Both the position numbers and the translations under genes were made by a program. From Mangrovibrevibacter kandeliae (GTDB taxonomy: Bacteria > Pseudomonadota > Alphaproteobacteria > Rhizobiales > Rhizobiaceae): 64,000 bases of DNA. Below the pieces are notes generated by a model. It worked only from the letters and a program-made list of their open reading frames with translations. It had not been told where the DNA came from and did not search any database. Shown piece after piece: positions 1 to 8,926 of this stretch. Location of the stretch: the NCBI RefSeq assembly GCF_024519155.1, contig NZ_JANIFJ010000001.1:124001-188000 (forward strand), written 5' to 3'. Within the stretch, counting starts at the first letter, position 1. Each line of letters begins with the position of its first letter.

Positions 1-199
1 GTTGCGGACCAGCGCGTCGTGGAAGCGGTCGGAGGTCAGCATCTCCTTGAACCAGTCGGTGCCGTACCAGAAGAACTGGTTGTTCCCGAAGGTGTCCTGG
101 AAGGCGTAGTTGACCACCGTCATCAGCGGGATGACGGCCGAGAAGGCGACCAGCACCAGCACCGGCAGCACCAGGAACCAGGCCCGGTTGTTCCAGGTC

Positions 200-207
<8 letters not shown>
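1..207 (-). CDS. glpP: Glycerol ABC transporter permease GlpP, N-terminal part (runs off window)
   Basis: Only the first 69 codons are present; the gene continues beyond the left edge. The translation begins MDKTWNNRAWFLVLPVL, with a first membrane segment at about residues 9-33, followed by a periplasmic stretch (FQDTFGNNQFFWYGTDWF) of the kind seen in MalF-type sugar permeases of the binding-protein-dependent family. Its start codon overlaps the stop of the upstream ATPase gene by 8 bases, which indicates translational coupling. Position after glpR-glpD-glpS-glpT matches the rhizobial GlpSTPQV glycerol uptake system, in which GlpP and GlpQ form the membrane channel. Calling it GlpP rather than another sugar permease rests on this gene order, because too little sequence is visible for more. 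Confidence 0.8.
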
Positions 208-1291
<1,084 letters not shown>

Positions 1292-1301
1292 CGGCGTCTC
1301 C

Positions 1302-2378
1302 TCAGGCCGCCAGGGCGGCGGGTTCGCCGACGGCGCTGCCGGTGCGATCGAAGACCAGCACCTTGGCCGGATCGAAGGTCAGGCGGACGCGGTCGCCGGT
1401 TTCCACCCGTCGGATGCCGTGGACCAGGGCGACGATGCGCTCGTGGCCGAAATCGGCGTGGATGAAGGTCTCCGAACCCGTGACCTCCGTCAGCGACACG
1501 GTTGCCTCGAATCCTGCGGATTCAGACCCGGCGAGTGTCAGCCGGTGCGGCCGGATGCCTACGAGATAGGCGCCGTCCGCAAGACCGGCATGGGCGGCCG
1601 CGGCCTCGAAGACGAGGCCATCCGGCCCGCTGAAGCGCCGGCCGGCCTTCTCCACTGCGACGACATTCAGCGGCGGGTCAGAGAAGGTGCGCGCCGTCAG
1701 GAGGTCGCGCGGCCGGCGGAACACCGCCGTCGTCTCGCCGAACTGCGTGATGCGGCCCTTCGAGAGGGTGGCGGTGTGGCCGCCGAGGAGGAGGGCCTCC
1801 TGCGGCTCGGTGGTGGCATAGACGAAGATGGCGCCCGTCTCGGCAAAGATCCGCGGCAGTTCCTCGCGCAGTTCCTCGCGCAGCTTGTAGTCCAGATTGG
1901 CGAGCGGCTCGTCGAGCAGCACGAGGTCGGCCTGCTTGACGAGCGCGCGGGCAAGGGCGGTGCGCTGCTGCTGGCCGCCGGAGAGGTTGAGCGGCGTGCG
2001 GTCGAGATAGGGCGTCATCTTCAGAAGCTCGGCGGCCCGCTTGACCGCCGCGTCGATCTCGGCGGCCGGGCGCTTCTGGATGCGCAGCGGCGAGGCGATG
2101 TTCTCGTAGACGGTCAGCGTCGGGTAATTGATGAACTGCTGGTAGACCATCGCGACGTTGCGCCGTCGCACCGGCACGCCTGTCACGTCCTTGCCGTCCA
2201 TCGTCACGCGCCCCGCGGTCGGCGCATCGAGCCCTGCCATCAGCCGCATCAGGCTCGTCTTGCCCGACAGCGTCGGCCCGAGCAGCACGTTCAGCGTGCC
2301 GCGCTCCAGACGGAGCGACACGTCCACGATATGTGCCTCGCCGCCGACGGTGCGGCTGACGGATTGTAGGTCCAGCAT
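1302..2378 (-). CDS. glpS: Glycerol ABC transporter ATP-binding protein GlpS
   Basis: A 358-residue ABC ATPase, partner of GlpT in a heterodimeric nucleotide-binding pair. Walker A is GPTLSGKT (34-41), Q-loop at 80-81, a perfect LSGGQ signature (132-136) and Walker B LVLLDE (152-157). The switch (H-loop) region reads VYATTEPQEA, placing Thr190 where the family has His, so this subunit's own ATP site is probably impaired while it supplies an intact signature to GlpT's site. It lies 18 bases downstream of glpD and 10 bases upstream of glpT on the same strand. Substrate assignment as glycerol follows from the glpR-glpD neighbourhood; homologues without context are annotated only as sugar ABC ATPases. 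Confidence 0.88.
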   Translation of the reverse strand: MLDLQSVSRTVGGEAHIVDVSLRLERGTLNVLLGPTLSGKTSLMRLMAGLDAPTAGRVTMDGKDVTGVPVRRRNVAMVYQQFINYPTLTVYENIASPLRIQKRPAAEIDAAVKRAAELLKMTPYLDRTPLNLSGGQQQRTALARALVKQADLVLLDEPLANLDYKLREELREELPRIFAETGAIFVYATTEPQEALLLGGHTATLSKGRITQFGETTAVFRRPRDLLTARTFSDPPLNVVAVEKAGRRFSGPDGLVFEAAAAHAGLADGAYLVGIRPHRLTLAGSESAGFEATVSLTEVTGSETFIHADFGHERIVALVHGIRRVETGDRVRLTFDPAKVLVFDRTGSAVGEPAALAA

Positions 2379-2396
2379 CGTCCTCCCAAACGGTGC

Positions 2397-3899
2397 CTAT
2401 TCGGCGGCCGCCCTCCGTTCCTCTCTGACCTGCGCCAGGTGTGCTTCGAGCCGCGCCGTCTCCTCCCGAGAAAAGCGCAGGCCGAGCTTGGTGCGGCGCC
2501 ACAGGATGTCGTCCGCCGTGCGCGCCCATTCGTTGCGTACGAGCCAGCCGACCTCGGCCTCGCTGAGGCCATGCCCGAGATCGTGACCGAGATCGCCGGA
2601 CGCGGCAATGCGGCTGGCGTCGGTGCCGTAGGCGCGCACCAGCCGGCGGACGGTCCGCGCGTCCAGATCCGGCAGGCGGCGGCTCAACTCGGCCTCGATC
2701 CGATCTGTGCCGTCGACCGGGTAGTCGCCACCGGGCAACGGCTGCGTGCCGGTCCAGCCCTTGCCCTTCGCGCCGATCGCACGGCCGATCTGCTCGAGCA
2801 CCTCCTCCGCCAGCACGCGATAGGTGGTGATCTTGCCGCCGAAGCAGTTCAGGAGGCCCGGCTCGCCGGGGCCGCCCTCGACTTTCAGAACGTAGTCGCG
2901 CGTCGCCTCCTGCGCCTTCGAGGCGCCGTCGTCATAGAGCGGCCGCACGCCGGAATAGGTCCAGGCGATGTCCGCCCGCGTCACCGGGCGCGCAAAGTAG
3001 TCGCTCGCCGAGGCGAGGAGGTAGTCGACCTCCGCCTCGCTGATCGCCGCCGCGCCCGGGTCGCCCTCATAGTCGCGATCGGTGGTGCCGACGAGGGTGA
3101 AGTCGTCCTCGTAGGGAATGGCGAAGATGATCCGCCCGTCGGCGTTCTGGAAGATGTAGGCGCGGTCGTGGTCGAAAAGCTTTCGGGTGACGATGTGCGA
3201 GCCCTGCACGAGTCGGATGTGGTGCGCCTCGTTGCGGCCGAGCGCGCCGCGCAGGATGGCGTCCACCCAGGGGCCGCCGGTGTTGACGAGAAAGCGCGCC
3301 GAGGCCTGAAGGGTGGCGCCGCTCGCCCGGTCGATCAGCTTGAGCCGCCAGCGATCGCCTTCGCGCCGCGCTTCCACGAGCTCGGTCCGCACCAGGATGT
3401 CGGCACCGCGCGCCGCCGCGTCCCGGGCGTTGAGGACGACGAGACGCGCATCGTCGACACGTGCGTCGGAGTATTCGAAGCCCTTGCGGAACTCCGGCTT
3501 CAGCGGCGCGCCCAGCGGGCCGCCGAGGTCCACCGACTGCGTTGCCGGCAGCCGCTTGCGCCCGCCGATGTGGTCGTAGAGGAACAGGCCGAGCCGCAGC
3601 AGCCAGGCCGGCCGCAGGCCCTTGTGATGCGGCAGCACGAAGCGCAGAGGGCGGATGATGTGCGGCGCGATCGCCCACAGCACCTCGCGCTCCATCAGCG
3701 CATGCCGCACCAGGCTGAACTCGTAGTGCTCAAGATAGCGCAGGCCGCCGTGGATCAGCTTGGTCGACCAGGACGAGGTGCCCGACGCGAGATCGTTCAT
3801 CTCGGCGAGGCCGACGCTGTAGCCGCGTCCGGCCGCGTCGCGCGCAACGCCGCAGCCATTGATGCCGCCGCCGATGACGAAGATGTCGTAGTCGCGCAT
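2397..3899 (-). CDS. glpD: Aerobic glycerol-3-phosphate dehydrogenase
   Basis: Oxidises sn-glycerol-3-phosphate to dihydroxyacetone phosphate at the inner membrane and passes electrons to ubiquinone. The N-terminus MRDYDIFVIGGGINGCG carries the FAD dinucleotide-binding GxGxxG motif followed by RDAAGRG; LASGTSSWSTKLIHGGLRYL is the conserved GlpD block. A C-terminal DAO_C-like domain spans the last 120 residues or so. The product is 500 residues, usual for the family. The frame stays open 14 codons further upstream, but the Met at 3899 directly precedes the FAD motif and fits family N-termini. It sits between glpR and the glpS transporter genes, consistent with co-induction of uptake and oxidation of glycerol. 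No glycerol kinase gene is visible in the window. Confidence 0.95.
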   Translation of the reverse strand: MRDYDIFVIGGGINGCGVARDAAGRGYSVGLAEMNDLASGTSSWSTKLIHGGLRYLEHYEFSLVRHALMEREVLWAIAPHIIRPLRFVLPHHKGLRPAWLLRLGLFLYDHIGGRKRLPATQSVDLGGPLGAPLKPEFRKGFEYSDARVDDARLVVLNARDAAARGADILVRTELVEARREGDRWRLKLIDRASGATLQASARFLVNTGGPWVDAILRGALGRNEAHHIRLVQGSHIVTRKLFDHDRAYIFQNADGRIIFAIPYEDDFTLVGTTDRDYEGDPGAAAISEAEVDYLLASASDYFARPVTRADIAWTYSGVRPLYDDGASKAQEATRDYVLKVEGGPGEPGLLNCFGGKITTYRVLAEEVLEQIGRAIGAKGKGWTGTQPLPGGDYPVDGTDRIEAELSRRLPDLDARTVRRLVRAYGTDASRIAASGDLGHDLGHGLSEAEVGWLVRNEWARTADDILWRRTKLGLRFSREETARLEAHLAQVREERRAAAE

Positions 3900-4095
3900 C
3901 GAACGTCTCGGCCCCTTTCGCATCGCAGCATTTCTTCGCAAGTTGCGAATGAAGCGAATGCTAACGTGAAAGAGAAACGAAGATCAAACGAAATCTACCG
4001 CGTGCGGAGCGAAAGCGGACAGGACCCCGCCGCCGCCAGCGAACCGTGCATGCGAGCCTCTCCCCAGGGTTCGACGACGGCGCAACACCGTACGA
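3900..4095 (-). promoter_or_regulatory. glpR-glpD intergenic region with candidate GlpR operator repeats
   Basis: This 196-base gap is locally AT-rich. On the plus strand, AAACGAA occurs at 3975-3981 and 3986-3992 (an 11-base, one-helical-turn repeat), and GCGAATG at 3945-3951 and 3954-3960. Read on the coding strand these are repeated TTCGnTT elements, resembling the TTTCG-type direct repeats bound by DeoR/GlpR-family repressors in alphaproteobacteria. A related block (GCGAAAGCGAA, 4912-4922) lies just upstream of glpR itself. I infer a glpD promoter here under GlpR control; the repeats are visible, the binding is not proven. Confidence 0.5.
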
Positions 4096-4878
4096 TCAGG
4101 CTTCACCGTCGTCCGACCCATCGCCGCCGGTTTCGATCAGGGCGAGCTCGTGCCGGGCGCAGACGGCCCGTATCGCAGCCGGAGCCCGATCGGTGACGAA
4201 GCTGTGGACCTGCGAGAGGTGGCCGATCCGCACCGGTGCGGTCCGGTCGAACTTCGAGCCGTCGGCGGCGAGGATCACGTGGCGGGCGTTCGACATGATG
4301 GCCTGGGCAACGCGCACCTCGCGGTAGTCGTAGTCGAGGAGCGATCCGTCGGCGTCGATCGCCGACACGCCGATGACGGCATAATCGACCTTGAACTGGC
4401 GGATGAAGTCGACGGCTGCCTCGCCGACGATGCCGCCGTCCGCACGGCGCACGACGCCGCCTGCGATGACGATCTCGACATTGGGGTAGGGCCGCATCAG
4501 CGAGGCGACATTGATGTTGTTTGTGATCACCATCAGGCCCGACTTGCGCAGGAGCGCCTGCGCGACCGCCTCGGTCGTCGTCCCGATGTTGATGAAGAGC
4601 GAGGCGTTGTCGGGGATCAGGTCGGCCACTGCCCGGCCGATGATCGCCTTCTCCTGCGCAGCGATCGCCCGGCGGGCGTCGTAGTCGACGTTCTCGACAC
4701 CGGAGGAGAGGATGGCGCCGCCATGGATGCGCGCCAGCAGGCGCGCGTCACACAGGCCATTGAGGTCCTTGCGGATCGTCTGGAGCGAGACCTGGAACTG
4801 CCCGGCGAGATCCTCGACCACGACCTTGCCGCTGCGCTTGGCCAGTTCGAGGATCTGGGTCTGGCGTTCCGAAAGCAT
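4096..4878 (-). CDS. glpR: DeoR-family transcriptional repressor GlpR
   Basis: A 260-residue DeoR-type regulator. Residues 1-60 form a winged helix-turn-helix (MLSERQTQILELAKRSGKVV, then SLQTIRKDLNGL as recognition region). The remainder is the sugar-phosphate-sensing DeoRC domain, with INIGTTTEAVAQALL as the phosphate-binding loop and AADGSKFDR near the end. The family represses glycerol or sugar-phosphate genes and is released by glycerol-3-phosphate. The frame is open for 20 codons upstream, but those encode an Arg/Gly-rich stretch overlapping probable operator repeats, so the Met at 4878 is chosen. It heads the glpR-glpD-glpSTP set, all on the minus strand. The GlpR name is by neighbourhood; sequence alone says DeoR family. 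Confidence 0.88.
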   Translation of the reverse strand: MLSERQTQILELAKRSGKVVVEDLAGQFQVSLQTIRKDLNGLCDARLLARIHGGAILSSGVENVDYDARRAIAAQEKAIIGRAVADLIPDNASLFINIGTTTEAVAQALLRKSGLMVITNNINVASLMRPYPNVEIVIAGGVVRRADGGIVGEAAVDFIRQFKVDYAVIGVSAIDADGSLLDYDYREVRVAQAIMSNARHVILAADGSKFDRTAPVRIGHLSQVHSFVTDRAPAAIRAVCARHELALIETGGDGSDDGEA

Positions 4879-4997
4879 CGTCACTCTCCCTGGGCGCGAA
4901 CCATGCCCAAGGCGAAAGCGAATCGCAAATGCCGCCACGCGCGTGACGCCGTCCGGCCGGAAGGCCCCAGCGCCTCGTCAAAGCCTGGAGCGCCAGC

Positions 4998-5795
4998 TCA
5001 GCTCTCGTGGATCGGCTCGGCGCAGAACTTGCCGCCCTGGTACACCGCGTCGACGGCATCCTTGTCCGGCACGGACATCGCGGCGTCGATCTTCGCCCTG
5101 AAGGCTTCGGAGGAGTCCTTCGGCTGCCAGCCGAGGAAGGCGGCCGAAGAGTTGTCCCACCAGGTCGCCTGGTTGTTCGACACGCCCCAGACGATCGGCC
5201 GGCCGATGCGCGGGGCGCGGAACACGCACTCGACCAGCGAGACGAAGTCGTCCGGGCTCAGCCAGGTGGCGAGCATCCGGTGGTCGCGCGGCTCGGGGAA
5301 ACACGAGCCGATCCGCACCAGGGCCGTCTCCTGTCCGAACTTGTCGAAGTAGAGGCTGGACATCGCCTCGCCGAAGCACTTCGAGACGCCGTAGAGGCTG
5401 TCCGGCCGGTGCGGATCGTCCACCTGCAGGCGGACGTCCTGCGTGTAGAAGCCGATCGTGTGGTTGGAGCTGGCGAAGAGGATGCGCGGCTGGCCCGCCG
5501 CGCGGGCGGCCTCATAGAGGTTGTAGACGCCGACGAGATTGGCCTCGCAGATCTCGTCGAAGGTCCGCTCCACCGAGACACCGCCGAGATGCAGGATGCC
5601 GTCGCAGCCGGCGACGAGGTCCCGGACGGCCTGCCGGTCGCCGAGGTTGCACTGGATCACCTCCTCGCCCTCGCCCGGCGCCTCCATCGGGGCGACGTCG
5701 GAGAGGCGGAGCGTCCTGGCGAGATGCTTCAGGCGCGAGCGGGCGAGACGTCCGAGACCGCCGGCGGCGCCGGTGATGAGGAGGCGTTCGAGCAT
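4998..5795 (-). CDS. udh: Uronate dehydrogenase (NAD+)
   Basis: Oxidises D-galacturonate or D-glucuronate to the corresponding aldarolactone with NAD+, the first step of the oxidative uronate pathway. This short-chain dehydrogenase/epimerase fold protein has 265 residues, the same length as the Agrobacterium enzyme. The nucleotide-binding motif is GAAGGLG (residues 9-15), the active-site pair Tyr135/Lys139 lies in LYGVSK, and the FASSNHTIGFY, GQETALVRIGSC and WWDNSSAAFLGW blocks match what I recall of Udh. It lies 10 bases downstream of dctM on the same strand, so it is probably co-transcribed with the TRAP transporter, and the lactone-processing enzymes are on the other arm of the locus. Low similarity to generic epimerases makes another function unlikely. 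Confidence 0.92.
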   Translation of the reverse strand: MLERLLITGAAGGLGRLARSRLKHLARTLRLSDVAPMEAPGEGEEVIQCNLGDRQAVRDLVAGCDGILHLGGVSVERTFDEICEANLVGVYNLYEAARAAGQPRILFASSNHTIGFYTQDVRLQVDDPHRPDSLYGVSKCFGEAMSSLYFDKFGQETALVRIGSCFPEPRDHRMLATWLSPDDFVSLVECVFRAPRIGRPIVWGVSNNQATWWDNSSAAFLGWQPKDSSEAFRAKIDAAMSVPDKDAVDAVYQGGKFCAEPIHES

Positions 5796-5805
5796 CGGAG
5801 CGTTC

Positions 5806-7086
5806 CTATTGCTGGAAGAAGCCCGGCAGCGTCAGCGACAGGGCCGGGATGTAGGTGGTGAGCATCAGGGCGACGAAGATGGCAAGGTAGAACGGCCAGA
5901 TCGTCTGCACCGCGCGCTCGAGCTTCACCCCGCCGATGGCGCAGCCGACGAAGAGGCAGGCGCCGACCGGCGGCGTCGTCAGGCCGAGGCCGAGATTCAT
6001 CATCATGACGATCCCGAACTGCACCGGGTCCATGCCCGCCTCGCGCACCACCGGCAGGAAGATCGGGGTGCAGATCAGGATCAGCGCCGCCATGTCCATG
6101 ATCATGCCGAGGACGAGCAGGATGACGTTCAGCATGAACAGGATGACGATCGGGTTCTCGGAGATCGCCTGCAAGGAGCCTGCCAGCGCCTCGGGCACCC
6201 GGTAGAGGGCGAGGAGATAGGCGAAGCCGAGGGCCGTCGCGACGAGGATCATGACGAGCGCGGTGGTGCGGACGGAGTCCAGCACCGCGCGTTTGAAGCC
6301 GGTCCAGGTCAGCTCGCGATAGACGAGGGCGGTGACCAGCACCGCATAGATCGCGCCGAACGCCCCGGACTCGGTCACCGTCATGATGCCGGACAGGACG
6401 CCGCCGACGATGATGACGGCGGTGAAGAGGCCGGGCAGGGCGACGAGGAAGCTGAGGCCCAGCGCCCGCCAGCCCGGGAATGGCTCGCCGCCATAGCCGC
6501 GCCGGACCCCGACAACATAGGCCGCCACCGCCAGGCACAGGCACATCAGGACGCCCGGGATGACGCCGGCGATGAACAGCTGCGTCACCGAGACGCCGCC
6601 GGCCGCCACCGAGTAGAGGATCATGTTGTGGCTCGGCGGGATCACCACGCCGGCGACCGACGAGGTGACGGTGACGTTCACCGCATAGTCGCCGTCATAG
6701 CCCTTCTCCTTCATCACCGGGATGAGGATCGAGCCGAGCGCCGATGTGTCGGCGACCGCCGAGCCGGAGATGCCGCCGAACAGCATCGAGGCCGCGACGT
6801 TGACGAGGCCAAGACCGCCGCGCACCGAGCCGACGGCGGCCGCCGCGAGCCGCACGAGGCGCACCGCGATGCCGCCCTGCATCATCAGCTCGCCGGCGAA
6901 GATGAAGAAGGGGATCGCCAGCAGCGACAGCACCGAGACGCCCGACACCATGCGCTGGAAGGCGACGAAGGTCGGAATGCCCTCGTAGATGAAGCCACAG
7001 AGGGTCGCCATGCCGAGCGCGAAGGCCACGGGCACGCCGATCAGGAGCGCCAGGAAGAAGACGCCGAACAGAAGCAGGAGACCCAT
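5806..7086 (-). CDS. dctM: TRAP transporter large permease DctM
   Basis: The 426-residue large membrane subunit of a tripartite ATP-independent periplasmic transporter; it performs sodium-coupled solute import. The sequence is a run of hydrophobic helices starting MGLLLLFGVFFLALLIGV, with DctM signatures such as AIPFFIFAGELMMQGGIA, GGISGSAVADTSALGSI and IPPSHNMILYSVAAGG. It starts at 7086, sharing one base with the dctQ stop codon (TGATG junction), which gives translational coupling. The frame stays open upstream inside dctQ but that part is a shadow. With udh following directly and kdgD/gci on the other arm, the substrate is very probably a hexuronate. Affinity to individual uronates cannot be read from sequence. 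Confidence 0.93.
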   Translation of the reverse strand: MGLLLLFGVFFLALLIGVPVAFALGMATLCGFIYEGIPTFVAFQRMVSGVSVLSLLAIPFFIFAGELMMQGGIAVRLVRLAAAAVGSVRGGLGLVNVAASMLFGGISGSAVADTSALGSILIPVMKEKGYDGDYAVNVTVTSSVAGVVIPPSHNMILYSVAAGGVSVTQLFIAGVIPGVLMCLCLAVAAYVVGVRRGYGGEPFPGWRALGLSFLVALPGLFTAVIIVGGVLSGIMTVTESGAFGAIYAVLVTALVYRELTWTGFKRAVLDSVRTTALVMILVATALGFAYLLALYRVPEALAGSLQAISENPIVILFMLNVILLVLGMIMDMAALILICTPIFLPVVREAGMDPVQFGIVMMMNLGLGLTTPPVGACLFVGCAIGGVKLERAVQTIWPFYLAIFVALMLTTYIPALSLTLPGFFQQ

Positions 7087-7649
7087 CAGACGCGCCTTGC
7101 GGAGAGGTCGGCGGCGCGGGTGAGGAGGCCGACGAGCGAGAACAGGACGATCAGCGCGCCGCAGATCGCGAGCGGCGCCGAGCGCCAGCCCTCCGAGACG
7201 CCGAGCATCGGGACGATGCGTCGGCCGGTCGCCGTCACGAGGGTGACGCCGTACCAGGCCATGAAGGCGCCGAACACGCCGAGCAGCAGCTCGGCGGCGA
7301 TGGTCATCACCTCGCGCGGCCGCTCGGGCAGCGCATCGCGCAGGAAGCCGATGGACAGGTGCGTGTTGCGCCAAACGCCGACGGCGGCGCCCAGGAAGGT
7401 GATCCAGACGATCAGCATCAGCGACATCTGCTCGACCCAGGTGGGCGTGTTGTTGAGGACGTAGCGGCCGAACACCAGCCAGCCGAAGATCGCGATCAGG
7501 ATCACCATCATGATGCCGGTGACGAACATGCAGAGCGAGGAGAGGAGCTCGGCGCCCGTCACCAGGAGGGCCAGCCAGCGCGGGCGCAGCGGCGCGGCCG
7601 GCGCAGCGGTAACGGAGTGGGGCGACAGGGGCATCGGGATGAGGTCCAT
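7086..7649 (-). CDS. dctQ: TRAP transporter small permease DctQ
   Basis: A 187-residue small membrane subunit that pairs with DctM. Four hydrophobic segments are visible (about 28-55, 67-87, 108-132 and 152-175), with the family block VEQMSLMLIVWITFLGAAVGVW and HLSIGFL in the middle. It is separated from dctP by about 110 bases containing a strong hairpin, and overlaps dctM by one base. A longer-than-usual N-terminal extension (about 25 residues, Pro/Ala-rich) precedes the first helix, so an internal start is possible, but no better Shine-Dalgarno sequence was seen. Function follows directly from its position within a dctPQM set. Confidence 0.9.
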   Translation of the reverse strand: MDLIPMPLSPHSVTAAPAAPLRPRWLALLVTGAELLSSLCMFVTGIMMVILIAIFGWLVFGRYVLNNTPTWVEQMSLMLIVWITFLGAAVGVWRNTHLSIGFLRDALPERPREVMTIAAELLLGVFGAFMAWYGVTLVTATGRRIVPMLGVSEGWRSAPLAICGALIVLFSLVGLLTRAADLSARRV

Positions 7650-7712
7650 ACGACGCGCGGCGCCCGGTGGCGCCGCGGGGCCTGCCGGACAAGGCCCGGC
7701 AGGGTCTCAGGG

Positions 7713-7756
7713 AAAAAGCTCCTGCCGCGGGCGGGACAGCCCGCCCGCAGCAGGAG
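7713..7756 (-). terminator. Intercistronic stem-loop with T-tract between dctP and dctQ
   Basis: On the minus strand, a 17-pair stem (7756-7740 with 7735-7719, one G-U wobble) and a 4-base loop are followed by C and five T residues (7717-7713). This is a textbook intrinsic terminator shape placed directly after the dctP stop codon. A second 8-pair hairpin (7681-7688 with 7696-7703) follows it. I infer partial termination that makes the binding protein more abundant than the membrane subunits. Confidence 0.75.
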
Positions 7757-7761
7757 GAAGC

Positions 7762-8754
7762 TTACTGGGCCTTGGTCGAGCGGATGTCGTCGACCAGCGA
7801 CTTCAGGTCCGGATTGGCCTTCAGGAAGTCGTCATAGACCGGCTTCATCTTGTCCTGGAACGGACCCTTGTCGGCGATCTCGTTGATCTTCACGCCGGCC
7901 GCCTCGACCTTCTTGCGGCTCTCCTCTTCCTGCTTGGCCCACAGCTCGCGCTGTTCGTTGGCCGCGTCGATCGCCGCCTGCCGCACGATCGTCTGGTCCT
8001 CCGGGGAGAGCGCGTCCCAGCTCGTCTTGGAGATGCAGACGCACTCCGGCAGGATCAGGTGCTCGGTCAGCGAGAAGTACTTCGCCACTTCGTAGTGGTT
8101 CGAGCTGTCGAAGGACGGGAAGTTGTTTTCTGCTCCGTCGAGAACGCCGGTCTTCAGCGACTGGAACACCTCGCCATAGGCCATCGGCGTGGCGTTGCCG
8201 CCCATGTTGTCGACCATGTCGACATAGAGCTGGTTGTTCATGACGCGCATCTTCAGCCCGTCGAGATCGGCCGGCTTCTCGATCGGCCGCTTGGTGTCGT
8301 AGAAGCTGCGCGCGCCGGAATCGAACCAGGCGAGCGAGACGATGCCCTGTTCGGACATGTCGTCGGAAAACCGCTTGCCGATCGGCCCGTCCATCACGGC
8401 ATGCATCTGGTCGACGCTGGAGAACAGGAAGGGCAGCGACAGGACGTTGATCGAGGGGACGAACTCGCCCATCGGACCGAGGTTGAAGTTGGCGAAGTCG
8501 AGCGCGCCGTTGCGCAGCTGGTCGATCGCGTCCGGCTGGTCGCCGAGGACGGCGTTGTTGTAGACCTGGGCGCTGAGCCGTCCGTCCGTCTTGGCGGTCA
8601 GGGCCTTGGCGAAGTCCTCCAGCGCCACCGTGTTCGGGTAGCCGTCCGGATGGATGTTCCAGCCGCGCCAGCTGGCGGCGTTGGCGCCGGCGGTGGCCGC
8701 GAGGGCGGCCGCTCCGGCGAGAAGCGTGGTGCGCAGAAGAGCTTTGATGGTCAC
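7762..8754 (-). CDS. dctP: TRAP transporter substrate-binding protein DctP
   Basis: A 330-residue periplasmic binding protein. It has a Sec signal peptide (MTIKALLRTTLLAGAAALAA, cleavage around GANA-AS) and the DctP fold blocks LGDQPDAIDQLRNGALDF, KPADLDGLKMRVMNN and the substrate-arginine region LKMRVM typical of acid-binding TRAP receptors. VAKYFSLTEHLILPE and the C-terminal helix are also canonical. It is first in the minus-strand transcription unit dctP-dctQ-dctM-udh, and the upstream gap to the divergent GntR gene carries a motif repeated before kdgD. The context makes galacturonate/glucuronate the likely ligand. The Arg in LKMRV is consistent with carboxylate recognition, but the specific sugar is inferred. 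Confidence 0.92.
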   Translation of the reverse strand: MTIKALLRTTLLAGAAALAATAGANAASWRGWNIHPDGYPNTVALEDFAKALTAKTDGRLSAQVYNNAVLGDQPDAIDQLRNGALDFANFNLGPMGEFVPSINVLSLPFLFSSVDQMHAVMDGPIGKRFSDDMSEQGIVSLAWFDSGARSFYDTKRPIEKPADLDGLKMRVMNNQLYVDMVDNMGGNATPMAYGEVFQSLKTGVLDGAENNFPSFDSSNHYEVAKYFSLTEHLILPECVCISKTSWDALSPEDQTIVRQAAIDAANEQRELWAKQEEESRKKVEAAGVKINEIADKGPFQDKMKPVYDDFLKANPDLKSLVDDIRSTKAQ

Positions 8755-8926
8755 GGTCGTCGTCCTCCCAGACAGTTCCGAAACTTGTCATATGTGTTTG
8801 GTTGATCCATGATGCATCTATCATACAAGCTGTCAAGAACGATCGGCTTGTGATGCGAGTGGCGCTGGGTGCGGCGCGCCGTCGCTCTCGGGCGGCGCGA
8901 TGAACGGGCGGCGTGGAGGGCGAGGC
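8755..8926. promoter_or_regulatory. Divergent dctP / gntR control region with candidate GntR operator
   Basis: This is an AT-rich island in otherwise GC-rich DNA. It holds ATCATACAA at 8820-8828, followed by GTCAAG at 8832-8837, and a related TTGTCATATG at 8786-8795. The identical ATCATACAA 9-mer occurs upstream of kdgD at 9766-9774, there followed by GACAAG. The reverse complement TTGTATGAT has the TTGT/ATGA look of FadR-subfamily GntR operators. I infer that the adjacent GntR protein binds here to control the TRAP/udh operon and itself. Confidence 0.55.

Noticed and set aside
4879-4938. 20-codon N-terminal extension of GlpR
   Set aside because: It overlaps TTCG-type operator-like repeats and does not resemble DeoR N-termini; MLSERQTQ is the natural start.
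5539-7464. A 641-codon plus-strand frame opposite dctM/dctQ
   Set aside because: Extremely Asp/Glu/His/Arg-rich shadow; the minus strand encodes membrane proteins with family motifs.
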